A model generated the notes under the pieces. The model was not told the DNA's origin. It saw only the letters and a list, made by a program, of their open reading frames with translations, and did not search any database. A program made the position numbers and the translations under genes. From Thiobacillus sp. (GTDB taxonomy: Bacteria; Pseudomonadota; Gammaproteobacteria; Burkholderiales; Thiobacillaceae): a DNA stretch of 64,000 nt. The stretch is from positions 17,361 to 81,360 of the forward strand of contig WGNC01000015.1 in assembly GCA_016124745.1 (NCBI GenBank), read 5' to 3'. This document shows, one piece after another, positions 1-9,140 of the stretch. The stretch's first letter is position 1, and every line of letters starts with the position of its first letter.

Positions 1-660
1 AGCGTTCTTGCAAAGCGAACGCGCCATCGCGTCGGCATCCTCGGGCTCGACGCCGACAATCCGGATTTCCGGCCGCAGCCGCTTGATGTAGGCGGCCATG
101 CCCGCAATCAGGCCGCCACCGCCGACCGGAACATAGACTGAGTGTATCGGTCCCGGGTGCTGGCGCAGCAGTTCCATAGCGACCGTCCCCTGCCCGGCGA
201 TCACGTCGGGGTCGTCGTAGGGATGGACGAATGTCGCCCTTGCCTCCTTCGCCAGCTGGGTGGCGTGGTCACAGGCCTCGTCGTAATTATCGCCATGCAA
301 AATGACCTGCGCGCCGCGCGCCGCCACCGCCTCGACCTTGATCCTGGGGGTGGTCGCCGGCATCACGATGGTGGCCATCACGCCGAGCCTCTGTGCCGCC
401 AGCGCCACGCCCTGCGCATGATTGCCAGCCGATGCCGCCACCACGCCGCGTGCCAGTTGGGCCGGCTTCAGCTTGGCCATCTTGTTGTAGGCACCGCGGC
501 ACTTGAAAGAAAACACCGGCTGCAGGTCTTCGCGCTTCAGCAGAATCTGGTTGTTGAAGCGACGCGAAAGATTATGTGCCACGTCGAGCGGGGTCTCCAC
601 CGCCACGTCATAAACACGCGAGGTAAGGATACGTTCAAGGTAATCGTCAGGTTGGCTCAT
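1..660 (-). CDS. ilvA: Threonine dehydratase IlvA (N-terminal 220 residues; C-terminus off the left edge)
   Basis: PLP enzyme that deaminates threonine to 2-oxobutyrate, the first step of isoleucine synthesis, in the cytosol. The reading frame is open from an ATG at 660 to the window edge. It shows the PLP-lysine segment SFKCRGAYNK near residue 52, SAGNHAQGVA near residue 79, and the glycine-rich phosphate loop PVGGGGLIAG near residue 178. The residue after the PLP lysine is Cys where Leu is usual. The C-terminal regulatory (ACT-like) region lies outside the window, so the biosynthetic versus catabolic form cannot be settled, though the start and length of the catalytic part fit the biosynthetic enzyme. 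Divergent from rpiA with an 81-bp gap. Confidence 0.93.
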   Translation of the reverse strand, partial: MSQPDDYLERILTSRVYDVAVETPLDVAHNLSRRFNNQILLKREDLQPVFSFKCRGAYNKMAKLKPAQLARGVVAASAGNHAQGVALAAQRLGVMATIVMPATTPRIKVEAVAARGAQVILHGDNYDEACDHATQLAKEARATFVHPYDDPDVIAGQGTVAMELLRQHPGPIHSVYVPVGGGGLIAGMAAYIKRLRPEIRIVGVEPEDADAMARSLCKNA

Positions 661-680
661 GGCGGCGGCAGATGAATGGT

Positions 681-709
681 TTGTAAAAAGAGGGCGATGC
701 CGCTATCTT
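681..709 (+). promoter_or_regulatory. Candidate rpiA promoter
   Basis: TTGTAA (681-686) and TATCTT (704-709) with a 17-bp spacer, 33 bp before the rpiA start. Each hexamer matches the sigma-70 consensus at 4 of 6 positions, so this is only a candidate. It lies in the short divergent gap shared with ilvA. Confidence 0.35.
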
Positions 710-741
710 AGCGGGCTGCATAGAAAATCGACGAAAACATC

Positions 742-1398
742 ATGACTCAAGACGAAATGAAGCAAGCCGTGGCACGTGCTGCGGTGGATTATGCCCGCGG
801 CGGCATCATCGGCGTTGGCACCGGATCGACCGCCAACCATTTCATCGACGCACTGGCCGAAGTGAAAGGCCGCATCGACGGCGCCGTGGCCAGCTCGGAA
901 GCCACTGCCATCCGCCTGAAAAGCCACGGCATCCAGGTGCTGGATCTCAACAGCGTGGGCGAGCTGGAAATCTACGTCGATGGTGCCGACGAAATCACCG
1001 AGCATTTCGCCATGATCAAGGGCGGCGGCGGCGCACTGACGCGGGAGAAGATCGTCGCTGCTTGCAGCAAGCAGTTCATCTGCATTGCCGATGGCAGCAA
1101 ACTGGTCGGCGTGCTCGGGAAATTCCCGCTGCCGGTCGAGGTGATTCCGATGGCGCGCTCGTATGTCGCGCGGGAACTGGTCAAGCTGGGGGGGCAACCG
1201 CGTTTGCGTGAAGGCTTCACCACCGACAACGGCAATCTCATCCTCGACGTCCACGGTCTGTCGATCATCGATCCGGTTTCGCTGGAAACCGCGATCAACC
1301 AGATCGTCGGCGTGGTCACCAATGGCCTTTTTGCGCGACGTGGCGCGGACGTGCTTCTGCTGGGCACGGAAGACGGCGTCAAGACCTACAAGAAGTAG
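742..1398 (+). CDS. rpiA: Ribose-5-phosphate isomerase A
   Basis: Interconverts ribose 5-phosphate and ribulose 5-phosphate in the non-oxidative pentose phosphate pathway, cytosolic. The 218-residue length is standard for RpiA. Visible motifs are the phosphate loop GTGSTA (26-31), DGADE (80-84) and KGGGGAL (93-99) followed by REK (101-103). Lys93 and Glu102 correspond to the catalytic residues known in the E. coli enzyme. The ATG at 742 is the only start compatible with the family N-terminus. It ends 22 bp before the convergent yacG stop. Confidence 0.96.
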   Translation: MTQDEMKQAVARAAVDYARGGIIGVGTGSTANHFIDALAEVKGRIDGAVASSEATAIRLKSHGIQVLDLNSVGELEIYVDGADEITEHFAMIKGGGGALTREKIVAACSKQFICIADGSKLVGVLGKFPLPVEVIPMARSYVARELVKLGGQPRLREGFTTDNGNLILDVHGLSIIDPVSLETAINQIVGVVTNGLFARRGADVLLLGTEDGVKTYKK

Positions 1399-1420
1399 GC
1401 GCCGCAATATCGGGAGGACC

Positions 1421-1618
1421 TCACTGGGGAAGCGGAGGGTCTTCCTCGGGTTCCCGTTCCACGGCGGGCACCCGGTATTTCTCGGTGGCCCACTGCCCCA
1501 GATCAATCAGCTTGCAACGTTCGCTGCAAAAGGGCTTCCAGCGATTCTCCGCCGTCCAACTGACTGCAACACCACAGGTCGGACAGGCCACGATAGGCGG
1601 CTTGGTGGGTGATTTCAT
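1421..1618 (-). CDS. yacG: DNA gyrase inhibitor YacG (zinc-ribbon protein)
   Basis: A 65-residue zinc-binding protein of the YacG family, known to bind GyrB and inhibit gyrase. Four cysteines form the zinc knuckle: C12 and C15 (CPTC), then C31 and C35 (FCSERC), followed by the family signature KLIDLGQW. The ATG at 1618 overlaps the zapD stop as ATGA, which argues for this start over an in-frame start 9 bp upstream, and implies translational coupling. It is the last gene of the leftward pilBCD-coaE-zapD-yacG run, the usual betaproteobacterial order. Confidence 0.92.
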   Translation of the reverse strand: MKSPTKPPIVACPTCGVAVSWTAENRWKPFCSERCKLIDLGQWATEKYRVPAVEREPEEDPPLPQ

Positions 1619-2370
1619 AAGGTGCAAAAGGTCAAATCAAAATCGATCGGCAGATCGGTGCAGGCGCGCATCTGCCCTGACCCCACGCGCATGAACCGGA
1701 TGTTGAGCATGTACTTGTTGGCCGACATCTCCGGCACACACGGCAGGCTGTCGACCAGAGTGACGCGGATCAGTTGCGGATTGCGTGATTCCAGCATGCG
1801 CTGATAACTGCCATTGTCTGCATGCTGCAGTTCGGGTTGACCGCTGTCGCGCAGCAAGCCCAGCACGATGTCGACAGCCGAGCTGATCGATGAGAAGGGC
1901 GCCAGCCAGTGCTGCAGTTGAAGCGACCGCTCCTTGGGCGGCCGATGCCGCCAGAAATGATAGGACGGCAAATCGAATTCGCACATGCCGCCCGGTATGG
2001 CCGCACGCTGCTTGATGGCCATCAGCCATTCATCTTCTCGCAGGTGCTGCCCCATCTTGCCCGGAAGTTGGCACATCCCCTGATGCGCGACCTCGATCGC
2101 AGTCAGCACTTTTTCCAGTACGGCATCCTGCACATGCGGGTTGCCACGCAACGCGGTCAACGTGGATTTTTGCCGCTCCAGTTCATGCAGCAGGTCGGTC
2201 TTGAGATCGGCTCGGGCCGCGACTTCTGCCATTTCAAACAGCGTCAGCAAGGCAGCATGATGCGCATGCGCGTCGGGCGATGTCGCGTAGGCATCAAAGC
2301 GGTCGAACAGGTCTTCCAGCCGCAACAGGGTACGGATGCGTTCGCTAAGGGGATATTCGTAGTGGATCAC
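1615..2370 (-). CDS. zapD: Cell division protein ZapD
   Basis: FtsZ-associated protein that crosslinks and bundles FtsZ filaments at the division ring, cytosolic. The N-terminus [21 protein letters not shown] matches the family, and the length (251 residues) is close to the usual 247-255. The start is uncertain. A GTG at 2370 places the conserved block directly at the N-terminus, whereas a TTG at 2391 adds seven residues; neither has a clear Shine-Dalgarno. It lies between coaE and yacG, as in many proteobacteria, and is coupled to yacG by a 4-bp overlap. Confidence 0.9.
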   Translation of the reverse strand: MIHYEYPLSERIRTLLRLEDLFDRFDAYATSPDAHAHHAALLTLFEMAEVAARADLKTDLLHELERQKSTLTALRGNPHVQDAVLEKVLTAIEVAHQGMCQLPGKMGQHLREDEWLMAIKQRAAIPGGMCEFDLPSYHFWRHRPPKERSLQLQHWLAPFSSISSAVDIVLGLLRDSGQPELQHADNGSYQRMLESRNPQLIRVTLVDSLPCVPEMSANKYMLNIRFMRVGSGQMRACTDLPIDFDLTFCTL

Positions 2371-2422
2371 GCTGCAGCGCGCTGATTTCAATCGGGGGAT
2401 TGTCGCCTATCCCGGAGGAAAA

Positions 2423-3031
2423 TCAAGGCAACGCCCCAAGCCCGAGTGTCTGATAGCGCTGATGCAGGGACGCTACCTGTGCATCGAGGTCTTCCGGCGT
2501 ACCCGAGTTGTCGATGACATCGTCCGCAACGGCGAGACGATCCGCGCGACCGGCCTGTGCGGCCAGTATGGCCTCGACTTCATCACGGTCGAGTCCGCTG
2601 CGCGCCATCACCCGCACAATCTGCAGGTCTTCGGAGCAGTCGACCACCAGGATACGGTCCAGCAGATCCCGGTACCCTGCGGTTTCCACCAGCAAGGGAA
2701 TCACGATAAGGACATAGGGTGCCGTAAGGCGCTCTCGAGCGCGTTCGACGCCGTGACGAATGAGCGGATGCAAAATGGCTTCAAGCTGGTGCCGGGAATC
2801 GACATCGGAGAACACGCGGCGCCGCAGGGCGGCACGATCCAAGGTGCCATCTGCCCGCATCACCGATTCGCCGAAAGTCGCCCGAATCGCTTCCAGCGCG
2901 GGACTCTCGGAAGCGGTCGACTCGCGTGCAAGGACATCGGTATCGATAATTGGCACGCCACGTGCGGCAAAACAGTCTGCAACCGTCGACTTGCCCGAGC
3001 CGATTCCGCCGGTAAGGCCGACCGTGAACAT
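2423..3031 (-). CDS. coaE: Dephospho-CoA kinase
   Basis: Catalyses the last step of coenzyme A synthesis, phosphorylating the 3'-hydroxyl of dephospho-CoA with ATP. The protein opens with GLTGGIGSGKST (residues 5-16), a P-loop typical of CoaE. It continues with the DTD segment, the LID-type region and the late DVIDNSGT motif. At 202 residues the length is normal. The ATG at 3031 shares one base with the pilD stop (TAATG), so it is translationally coupled to pilD. Confidence 0.95.
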   Translation of the reverse strand: MFTVGLTGGIGSGKSTVADCFAARGVPIIDTDVLARESTASESPALEAIRATFGESVMRADGTLDRAALRRRVFSDVDSRHQLEAILHPLIRHGVERARERLTAPYVLIVIPLLVETAGYRDLLDRILVVDCSEDLQIVRVMARSGLDRDEVEAILAAQAGRADRLAVADDVIDNSGTPEDLDAQVASLHQRYQTLGLGALP

Positions 3032-3891
3032 TAGAGCTGGGCGAGGTAGGCCTGGGTCAGGTTCGTGCCGAAGAACAGCGCTACCAGGCCACCGCCCGCC
3101 AGATAGGGGCCGAATGGAATCGGCACGCGCCGGTCATGTTTGACCAGCACGATCATCGCGATGCCGATCACCGCGCCGACCACAGACGACAGCAGCAGGG
3201 TGACGGGCAGCATCTGCCACCCAAGCCAGGCACCAATGGCCCCCAGCAGCTTGAAATCGCCATAGCCCATGCCCTCCTTGCCGGTGACCAGTTTGAACAA
3301 CCAGTACACCGACCATAGCAGCAGATAGCCCGCCATGGCGCCGACCACCGCGTCCGGCAGGCTGGCAAAATGCCCGCCCAGATTGAATAGCAGGCCCATC
3401 CACAGAAGTGGCAGGGTCAGACTGTCTGGCAGCAGGGTGGTATCGAGGTCGATAAAAGCCAGCGCGACCAAGGTCCATACGAGCAACAGCGCACCTAAAG
3501 TCTGCACGCTGACGCCCCACTTCCAGGCAGCCGCTGCCGACAGCAGTGCAGTCAGCAATTCCACCAATGGGTAGCGCGCGCTAATCGGTGCCGCGCAGGC
3601 CGAGCAGCGTCCGCGCAACCACAGCCAGGACAGCAATGGAACATTCTCCAGCGCCGTGACTTGATGTCCACAATGTGGGCAGGCGGAACGCGGCACCAGT
3701 AGATTGTATGGTTTGTTAATTCCCGGGGGCGAAGCAGTTTCTCCGCGCAGTTCGGCACACTGCTCATGCCATTCGACTTCCATCATCTTGGGCAAGCGAT
3801 GGATCACGACGTTTAGGAAACTGCCAACCAGCAGCGCGAATAAAAAAACCAGCCCCGTGAAGAGGGCTGGTTCGCTGTGCAGCAACTCCAT
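3031..3891 (-). CDS. pilD: Type IV prepilin peptidase PilD
   Basis: Inner-membrane aspartyl protease that cleaves the leader of type IV prepilins and N-methylates the new N-terminus. In the 286-residue protein, two zinc-type cysteine pairs (C71/C74, C96/C99) sit in the cytosolic loop. The catalytic aspartates fall in FIDLD (D148) and GYGDFKL (D212). About eight membrane segments follow the family pattern. The ATG at 3891 shares one base with the pilC stop (TGATG); a TTG one codon upstream is also possible. A terminator-shaped hairpin lies within codons 7-17 (see the separate entry). Confidence 0.95.
   Translation of the reverse strand: MELLHSEPALFTGLVFLFALLVGSFLNVVIHRLPKMMEVEWHEQCAELRGETASPPGINKPYNLLVPRSACPHCGHQVTALENVPLLSWLWLRGRCSACAAPISARYPLVELLTALLSAAAAWKWGVSVQTLGALLLVWTLVALAFIDLDTTLLPDSLTLPLLWMGLLFNLGGHFASLPDAVVGAMAGYLLLWSVYWLFKLVTGKEGMGYGDFKLLGAIGAWLGWQMLPVTLLLSSVVGAVIGIAMIVLVKHDRRVPIPFGPYLAGGGLVALFFGTNLTQAYLAQL
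3842..3872 (-). terminator. Terminator-like hairpin inside the 5' end of pilD
   Basis: Read on the minus strand, a 9-bp perfect stem (AACCAGCCC pairing with GGGCTGGTT, positions 3864-3872 and 3847-3855) encloses an 8-nt loop. The distal stem arm runs into seven consecutive T residues (3848-3842). This is the shape of a Rho-independent terminator, about 20 bp inside the pilD coding sequence. It could partly uncouple pilBC from pilD-coaE-zapD-yacG. The coding sequence is intact through it, so an effect on transcription is inferred, not shown. Confidence 0.45.
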
Positions 3892-5111
3892 CAAACCACC
3901 GCGCCCATTTTGAAGATGGGCAGATACATGGCGATCACCATGCCGCCGATCAGGGTGCCCAGCACCACCATGATCATAGGTTCCATCAGGCTGGACAGCG
4001 CCTCGACCGCATCGTCCACCTCGGCTTCGTAAAAATCGGCTACTTTGCCCAGCATGGCATCGAGCGCCCCCGACTCTTCACCGATCGCAGTCATCTGCAG
4101 CACCATGTTGGGAAACCGTCCGGAATTCTGCATGGCCGTCGTCAGCGCCGTGCCGGTCGACACTTCACCGCGAATCTTGTTGGTGGCCTCGACAAACACC
4201 TGGTTGCCCGACGCGCCCCCGACCGACTCAAGCGCCTCGACCAGCGGCACGCCGGCAGCAAACATGGTTGACAGCGTGCGGGTCCAGCGCGCAATGGTGG
4301 CCTTTTCGATCACGGGACCGAAAATCGGCAGCTTGAGCATGACGCGGTCCATGAACATCTGCACCTTGCGCGACCGCTTCCATGCCTGCAACAAGGCATA
4401 GATGCCCCCACCAATGACGCCAAAAATCGCCCACCACCATTCGACGAAGAAATCCGATATGGCCATGACAACCAGGGTGGGCCCAGGCAAGTCCGCACCG
4501 AAGCTGCTGAACAGGTCCTTGAACGCCGGAATCACGAAAATCATGATGATGGCGGTAATGACAAACGCCACCACGATGATGGAAACCGGATAGAACAAGG
4601 CTGACTTGATCTTGCTCTTGATGGCGAGAATCTTTTCCTTGTAAACCGCCAGCCGCTCGAGCACCCCTTCCAGGATACCGGCCGATTCGCCGGCTCCGAC
4701 CAGATTGCAGAACAGCGCATCAAAATAGAGCGGATGACGTCCGAATGCCTGGGTCAGGCTGCTGCCTTTCTCGATATCCGCCTTGATTTCGGCCAGAAGG
4801 CGTTGCATCGACGGGTTCGAGTGCCCGCGGCCAACAATGTCGAATGACTGCAGCAGCGGAACGCCCGCCTTCATCATGGTCGCCAGCTGACGCGTGAAAA
4901 GGGTCACGTCCTTGTCGGTAATGCGTTTTGCGCTGTTGAACAGGGTGCTCTGTTTCTTGACCTTGGTAACGGTAATGCCCTGCTTGCGCAGCTGGGAATT
5001 CACCATGGCTTCGCCGCCAGCCTGCAACTGGCCTTTGACCTTCTTCCCGCGCTTGTCCATGCCCTCCCACAGGAAGGTTGCGTTCTTGATTGCCTTTGCT
5101 GCTGTAGCCAT
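3891..5111 (-). CDS. pilC: Type IV pilus inner-membrane platform protein PilC
   Basis: Polytopic platform protein of the type IV pilus machine, which connects the PilB/PilT motors to the growing pilus. The 406 residues carry two repeated GspF-type cytoplasmic domains (about 70-195 and 275-395). A strongly hydrophobic stretch follows the first domain, a second hydrophobic stretch lies near 215-240, and the last is at the C-terminus. Motifs such as FTRQLATMMKAG and GEESGALDAMLGK are characteristic. It lies 12 bp downstream of pilB with an AGAGGAAAT ribosome site, and overlaps the pilD start by one base. Confidence 0.96.
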   Translation of the reverse strand: MATAAKAIKNATFLWEGMDKRGKKVKGQLQAGGEAMVNSQLRKQGITVTKVKKQSTLFNSAKRITDKDVTLFTRQLATMMKAGVPLLQSFDIVGRGHSNPSMQRLLAEIKADIEKGSSLTQAFGRHPLYFDALFCNLVGAGESAGILEGVLERLAVYKEKILAIKSKIKSALFYPVSIIVVAFVITAIIMIFVIPAFKDLFSSFGADLPGPTLVVMAISDFFVEWWWAIFGVIGGGIYALLQAWKRSRKVQMFMDRVMLKLPIFGPVIEKATIARWTRTLSTMFAAGVPLVEALESVGGASGNQVFVEATNKIRGEVSTGTALTTAMQNSGRFPNMVLQMTAIGEESGALDAMLGKVADFYEAEVDDAVEALSSLMEPMIMVVLGTLIGGMVIAMYLPIFKMGAVV

Positions 5112-5123
5112 AGAGGAAATTCC

Positions 5124-6839
5124 TTAAATATTGGTGACAGCCTCGACCTCTTCCAGCGAGGTGAGGCCAGCTTTCACTTTCAACAAACCTGCCTGGCGCA
5201 TGTCGAGAACACCGTCGCGCCGTGCCTGGTCTGCGATATCAGTTTCGCCGCCACCCTTGAGGATGATGCGAACCATGTCGTCAGTGATCGGCATCACCTG
5301 ATAGATGCCCACGCGCCCCTTGTAGCCCGTATCGTTACAAATTTCACAGCCCACCGGCTTGTAGGGTTTCCAGGTCCCATCTAACTGCTCCTCGGTAAAA
5401 CCCGCTGCTCGCAGTGCTTCGTCTGGGATATCGGCCACCTGCTTGCAACTGCACAGCCGGCGTGCCAGCCGCTGGGCCGTAATCAGGATCACCGAGGATG
5501 CAACGTTGAAGGGCGCCACCCCCATGTTCAGTAGACGGTTCAGGGTGCCGGGCGCATCGTTGGTGTGCAGGGTCGACAACACCATGTGGCCGGTTTGCGC
5601 AGCCTTGATGGCGATTTCGGCGGTTTCGAGGTCACGAATTTCGCCGACCATGATGACATCGGGATCCTGCCGCAGGAAGGATCTGAGTGCCGCCGAAAAT
5701 GTCAGGCCGGCCTTGTCATTGACGTTGACCTGGTTGATGCCGGGCAACTGGATTTCCGCCGGGTCTTCCGCAGTCGAGATATTGACGTCGGGCTTGTTGA
5801 GGATGTTCAGGCAGGTATAGAGCGAAACGGTCTTGCCGGAGCCGGTTGGGCCGGTCACCAGCACCATGCCGTAGGGACGTTGTACCGCGTTCAGCAGCAG
5901 TTCCTTCTGCCACGGCTCGTACCCGAGCGCCTCGATCCCCAACTGCGCGCTGGTCGGATCCAGAATACGCATGACGATCTTTTCGCCATAAAGGGTCGGC
6001 AGGGTACTGACCCGGAAATCGATGGCACGGTTTTTCGACAGCACCATTTTCATGCGGCCGTCCTGCGGCACGCGCTTTTCCGAAATATCCAGCCGCGACA
6101 GCACCTTGATGCGCGACGCGACCTTATCCTTGATCGCCATCGGCGGCTGCGCCACTTCGGACAGGACGCCGTCGCGACGGTAGCGGATGCGGTAATACTT
6201 CTCGTAAGGCTCGAAATGGATGTCGGATGCACCCTGATTGATGGCGTCGAGCATGATCTTCTGCAGGTATCGCACCACCGGCGCATCGTCGATTTCGATG
6301 CCACCCGTATCCTGCTGGGCGGCGGGATTCTCCTCGTCGGCAAAATCGAGGTTGAGTTCTTCCGCATTCAAAACGGCCATCGTGTTGTCGGCTTCCTGAT
6401 CCGCTTTTTCGATCAGTTTGCCAAGCTTGTCGTCCTCAACCACCACCGGCTCGACCGCCTGGCCGGTCTGGAATTTCACCTCGTCCAGCGCTTGCAGATG
6501 GGTGGGATCGGACGTCGCCACATACAGCTTGTTGCCGCGCTGATAGAGCGCAACAACGCGCCGCTTCTGCACCAGCTTGGAATCGAGCAGCCCCTTTGGC
6601 AGGCTCTCGGCATCCATTGCATTCAGGTCCAGATAGGGGAAACCGAATGAGGCCGCTGCGAATTCGGCGACCTGACTGGCCTTGAAACGTTTCCCCTTGA
6701 CGAGTTCGGTAACGAAGGAATCGCCCGACTGGCTGGCGCGTTTCCAGACGCCCTCGGCTTCTGTCTCGGAGAGCCAACCATGGTTGACCATGGCGCGCGC
6801 CAGTCCGGTTAAATTGATGGTATTCGTCACAGCAGCCAT
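5124..6839 (-). CDS. pilB: Type IV pilus assembly ATPase PilB
   Basis: Hexameric extension motor that powers pilin polymerisation from the cytosolic face. The 571 residues have an N-terminal GspE/MshEN-like domain (about 40-145) and a core ATPase. The Walker A motif GPTGSGKT is at 330-337 and the Walker B/Asp-box segment DPDVIMVGE at 392-400, followed by the His-box TGHMVLSTLHTND. The zinc cysteines are C463, C465, C498 and C501. Length and layout match PilB rather than PilT. It heads the leftward operon; the 100 bp upstream has no clear sigma-70 or sigma-54 promoter by eye. Confidence 0.97.
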   Translation of the reverse strand: MAAVTNTINLTGLARAMVNHGWLSETEAEGVWKRASQSGDSFVTELVKGKRFKASQVAEFAAASFGFPYLDLNAMDAESLPKGLLDSKLVQKRRVVALYQRGNKLYVATSDPTHLQALDEVKFQTGQAVEPVVVEDDKLGKLIEKADQEADNTMAVLNAEELNLDFADEENPAAQQDTGGIEIDDAPVVRYLQKIMLDAINQGASDIHFEPYEKYYRIRYRRDGVLSEVAQPPMAIKDKVASRIKVLSRLDISEKRVPQDGRMKMVLSKNRAIDFRVSTLPTLYGEKIVMRILDPTSAQLGIEALGYEPWQKELLLNAVQRPYGMVLVTGPTGSGKTVSLYTCLNILNKPDVNISTAEDPAEIQLPGINQVNVNDKAGLTFSAALRSFLRQDPDVIMVGEIRDLETAEIAIKAAQTGHMVLSTLHTNDAPGTLNRLLNMGVAPFNVASSVILITAQRLARRLCSCKQVADIPDEALRAAGFTEEQLDGTWKPYKPVGCEICNDTGYKGRVGIYQVMPITDDMVRIILKGGGETDIADQARRDGVLDMRQAGLLKVKAGLTSLEEVEAVTNI

Positions 6840-6940
6840 ATTTCGGTCCAGACAACTCCCGTATAGATTATCGCCCGCATCGGCACGCCGGAGGCGCCCG
6901 ATAGGGAATCACAGGCCTTAACGGCGATTTTCCATCGAAA

Positions 6941-8233
6941 TTAAGCTTCGTCTGGCGAAGCCGCATTCGGCCCAGGCAGATGGATACGCGCCATTTTGAC
7001 GGCCCGATCCTGCGTTTGCACGATTTCCACCGGCACGTTTCCCAGCTTGAGGCTCACACCTGCTTCGGGAATATCCTCGAATTGTTCCAGCAACAGGCCA
7101 TTCAAGGTTTTCGGCCCGTCGAGCGGCAGCGACAGTCCCAGTTTGCGGTTCAGATGACGCAACAACACGCTGCCTTCGGCAAGCCAGCTGCCATCCGGCT
7201 CGCGGCGAAGATAACCTGAATCCGAAGGTGCCTGCGTGGTGAATTCGCCGACCATTTCTTCCAGCAGATCTTCCAGCGTCACCAGGCCCTGCAATTCACC
7301 GTATTCATCGACCACCAGCGCCAGCCGGCGGCGACCGCTCTGAAAGTTGCGCAACTGGGTAAACAACGGCGTCCCTGCCGGAACGAAATAGGGGTCTTCG
7401 AGATTTTCCCTCAGGGCCTCGGGATCCAGTTCGGCGCCGGCCAAGGCGTGCAACACCCGCCGCACATGCAGTACGCCGAGCAGATTGTCGGACGAACCGG
7501 CATGCACCACCAGCCGGGTATGGTGGCTGGTGGATATCTGCTGACGCAGGCGGTCGGGGTCGTCCTCAATATCGATCGCCTCGATCTGGTTGCGCGGCGT
7601 CATCACGTCATCAACGGTGATGTCCTCAAGTTCCAGCAGATTGACCAGTATTCTATGGTGTTCGCGCGGCAGCATCCCGGACGATTCCAGCACGATGGTG
7701 CGCAGTTCCTCCAACCCGAGGCGACTTCCATGCCCTGGGTCTGGTGGCTTGATACGCAACACCCACAGAATGCCCTGCACGAACAGGTTGACGAACCAGA
7801 CGATCGGATACGTCAGTTTGAGCATTGGCATCAGGACGAATCCAGCCGGATAGGCCACGCGCTCGGGATAGGACGCGCCCAGCACCTTGGGGGTAACTTC
7901 GCTGAACACCAGAATCAGAAAGGTCAGCAGCAGTGTCGCCATTGACAGTGCCAGGTCCGACTCGCCAAACAGACGAATGGAAATGATCGTTGCCAGTGTC
8001 GCGGCGCCGATGTTGACCAGATTGTTGCCGAGCAGAATCACGCCCAGCAACTTGTCGGTCTGATTCAAAAGCGACAGGGTCAGGACCGCACCCCGGTGAC
8101 CGGATTCGGCTGCATGCCGCAGCCGATAGCGATTGATCGCCATCATGGCGGTCTCGGATGCGGAAAAACAGGCCGATAAGAGCAACAAGCCCGCGAGCAG
8201 ACCAAACAAGGTACTGATTGACAGGTCTTCCAA
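6941..8233 (-). CDS. HlyC/CorC family membrane protein (DUF21-CBS-CorC)
   Basis: Inner-membrane protein of the CNNM/CorC family, whose members are linked to magnesium or cobalt transport. The order of domains is a DUF21 membrane domain with four hydrophobic segments (about 5-175), a CBS pair (about 205-325, containing DVMTPR and DEYGELQGLVTLEDLLEE) and a C-terminal CorC_HlyC domain (about 345-420). The 430-residue length is normal. The start is a TTG at 8233 with an AGGA seven bases upstream; the next Met would delete the first membrane helix. The true substrate cannot be told from sequence. Confidence 0.9.
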   Translation of the reverse strand: MEDLSISTLFGLLAGLLLLSACFSASETAMMAINRYRLRHAAESGHRGAVLTLSLLNQTDKLLGVILLGNNLVNIGAATLATIISIRLFGESDLALSMATLLLTFLILVFSEVTPKVLGASYPERVAYPAGFVLMPMLKLTYPIVWFVNLFVQGILWVLRIKPPDPGHGSRLGLEELRTIVLESSGMLPREHHRILVNLLELEDITVDDVMTPRNQIEAIDIEDDPDRLRQQISTSHHTRLVVHAGSSDNLLGVLHVRRVLHALAGAELDPEALRENLEDPYFVPAGTPLFTQLRNFQSGRRRLALVVDEYGELQGLVTLEDLLEEMVGEFTTQAPSDSGYLRREPDGSWLAEGSVLLRHLNRKLGLSLPLDGPKTLNGLLLEQFEDIPEAGVSLKLGNVPVEIVQTQDRAVKMARIHLPGPNAASPDEA

Positions 8234-8281
8234 AAACTATTCCTGAAAAGGGCTTCTCAATCGAGAAGCCAGGTGGACGTA

Positions 8282-9067
8282 TCAGCGACCAAGCAACACT
8301 TCCAGCACAAACTGCGTACCCAGATAGGCCAGCAGCAGCAGCGTGAAGCCGGTGATGGTCCAATACAGGGCCGTTCGGCCACGCCAGCCGCGGAAATGCC
8401 GTCCCAGCAGCAAACCGCCGAACACCAGCCAGGACAGAATGGCAAACACGATCTTGTGCGTAAACTGCAAAGCCCTGCCGAAGAGTTCCTCAGAAAAGAA
8501 CACGCCGCTGAAGACCGCCAGCGTCAGCAGCAGAAAACCGATCCCGATGGTTCTGAACAGCATCGCTTCCAGGGTCAACAGGGGTGGCGTGCCTTCCTGC
8601 ATGACGGCGCCCCGGTGCAACTGCTTTTCCAGCATGGTCATCAGCACTGCATGCAAAGCCGCGACTGCGAGCAGACCGTAGGCAAGAAAAGCCACCACCA
8701 GATGCGCGCGCAAGGCCAGCGCCTCCGAATTGGGAATGGGATGGGATTCGGTGAATGCCGCCATCCCCAGCACCGAGAGGGCCGCCAGTCCGCTCACCCA
8801 GGACTGCAAGCGCGCCAGCGGCGCGCCCTGGCTGGACATCCAGTAAACCAGCGCAGTCAGCCAGAAAATGGTCGACAGGGAGTTTCCGAAACCCAGCCGG
8901 ATATCGCCCTGACCCAGCACCGAGTGATAAATCAGCGCACCGTGCAGCAACAAGGCCAGCGGCAGCAATACGCGCACCGATGCGGCGGACGGAGCCCGCA
9001 GCAGGCGCCAGGCCACCCAACCATACAGCGCACTCACACACAAAGTAGCCAGCAAGAGGGGAGACAT
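8282..9067 (-). CDS. CcsA/YpjD-family cytochrome c assembly protein
   Basis: A polytopic inner-membrane protein of 261 residues with about eight hydrophobic segments, resembling the CcsA/ResC cytochrome c assembly family and E. coli YpjD. Conserved histidines occur at the ends of helices (LRAHLVVAFLAYG, TESHPIP, FTHKIVFAILSW), and the aromatic-rich WxGRTA(L)YWTI segment is typical. In betaproteobacteria this gene commonly lies divergent to ffh, as here. A direct heme role is not proven for YpjD-type members. It is followed, 48 bp downstream, by the CorC-family gene. Confidence 0.85.
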   Translation of the reverse strand: MSPLLLATLCVSALYGWVAWRLLRAPSAASVRVLLPLALLLHGALIYHSVLGQGDIRLGFGNSLSTIFWLTALVYWMSSQGAPLARLQSWVSGLAALSVLGMAAFTESHPIPNSEALALRAHLVVAFLAYGLLAVAALHAVLMTMLEKQLHRGAVMQEGTPPLLTLEAMLFRTIGIGFLLLTLAVFSGVFFSEELFGRALQFTHKIVFAILSWLVFGGLLLGRHFRGWRGRTALYWTITGFTLLLLAYLGTQFVLEVLLGR

Positions 9068-9140
9068 TCGTTAAAATGGAAAAGAAATTGATTCATCCAG
9101 CCTCATTATCCATGCCGCCCTAGGCAGCAACAAGGAAGCC

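Noticed and set aside
5565..6650. 361-codon open frame opposite pilB
   Set aside because: Shadow frame; pilB is complete on the minus strand.
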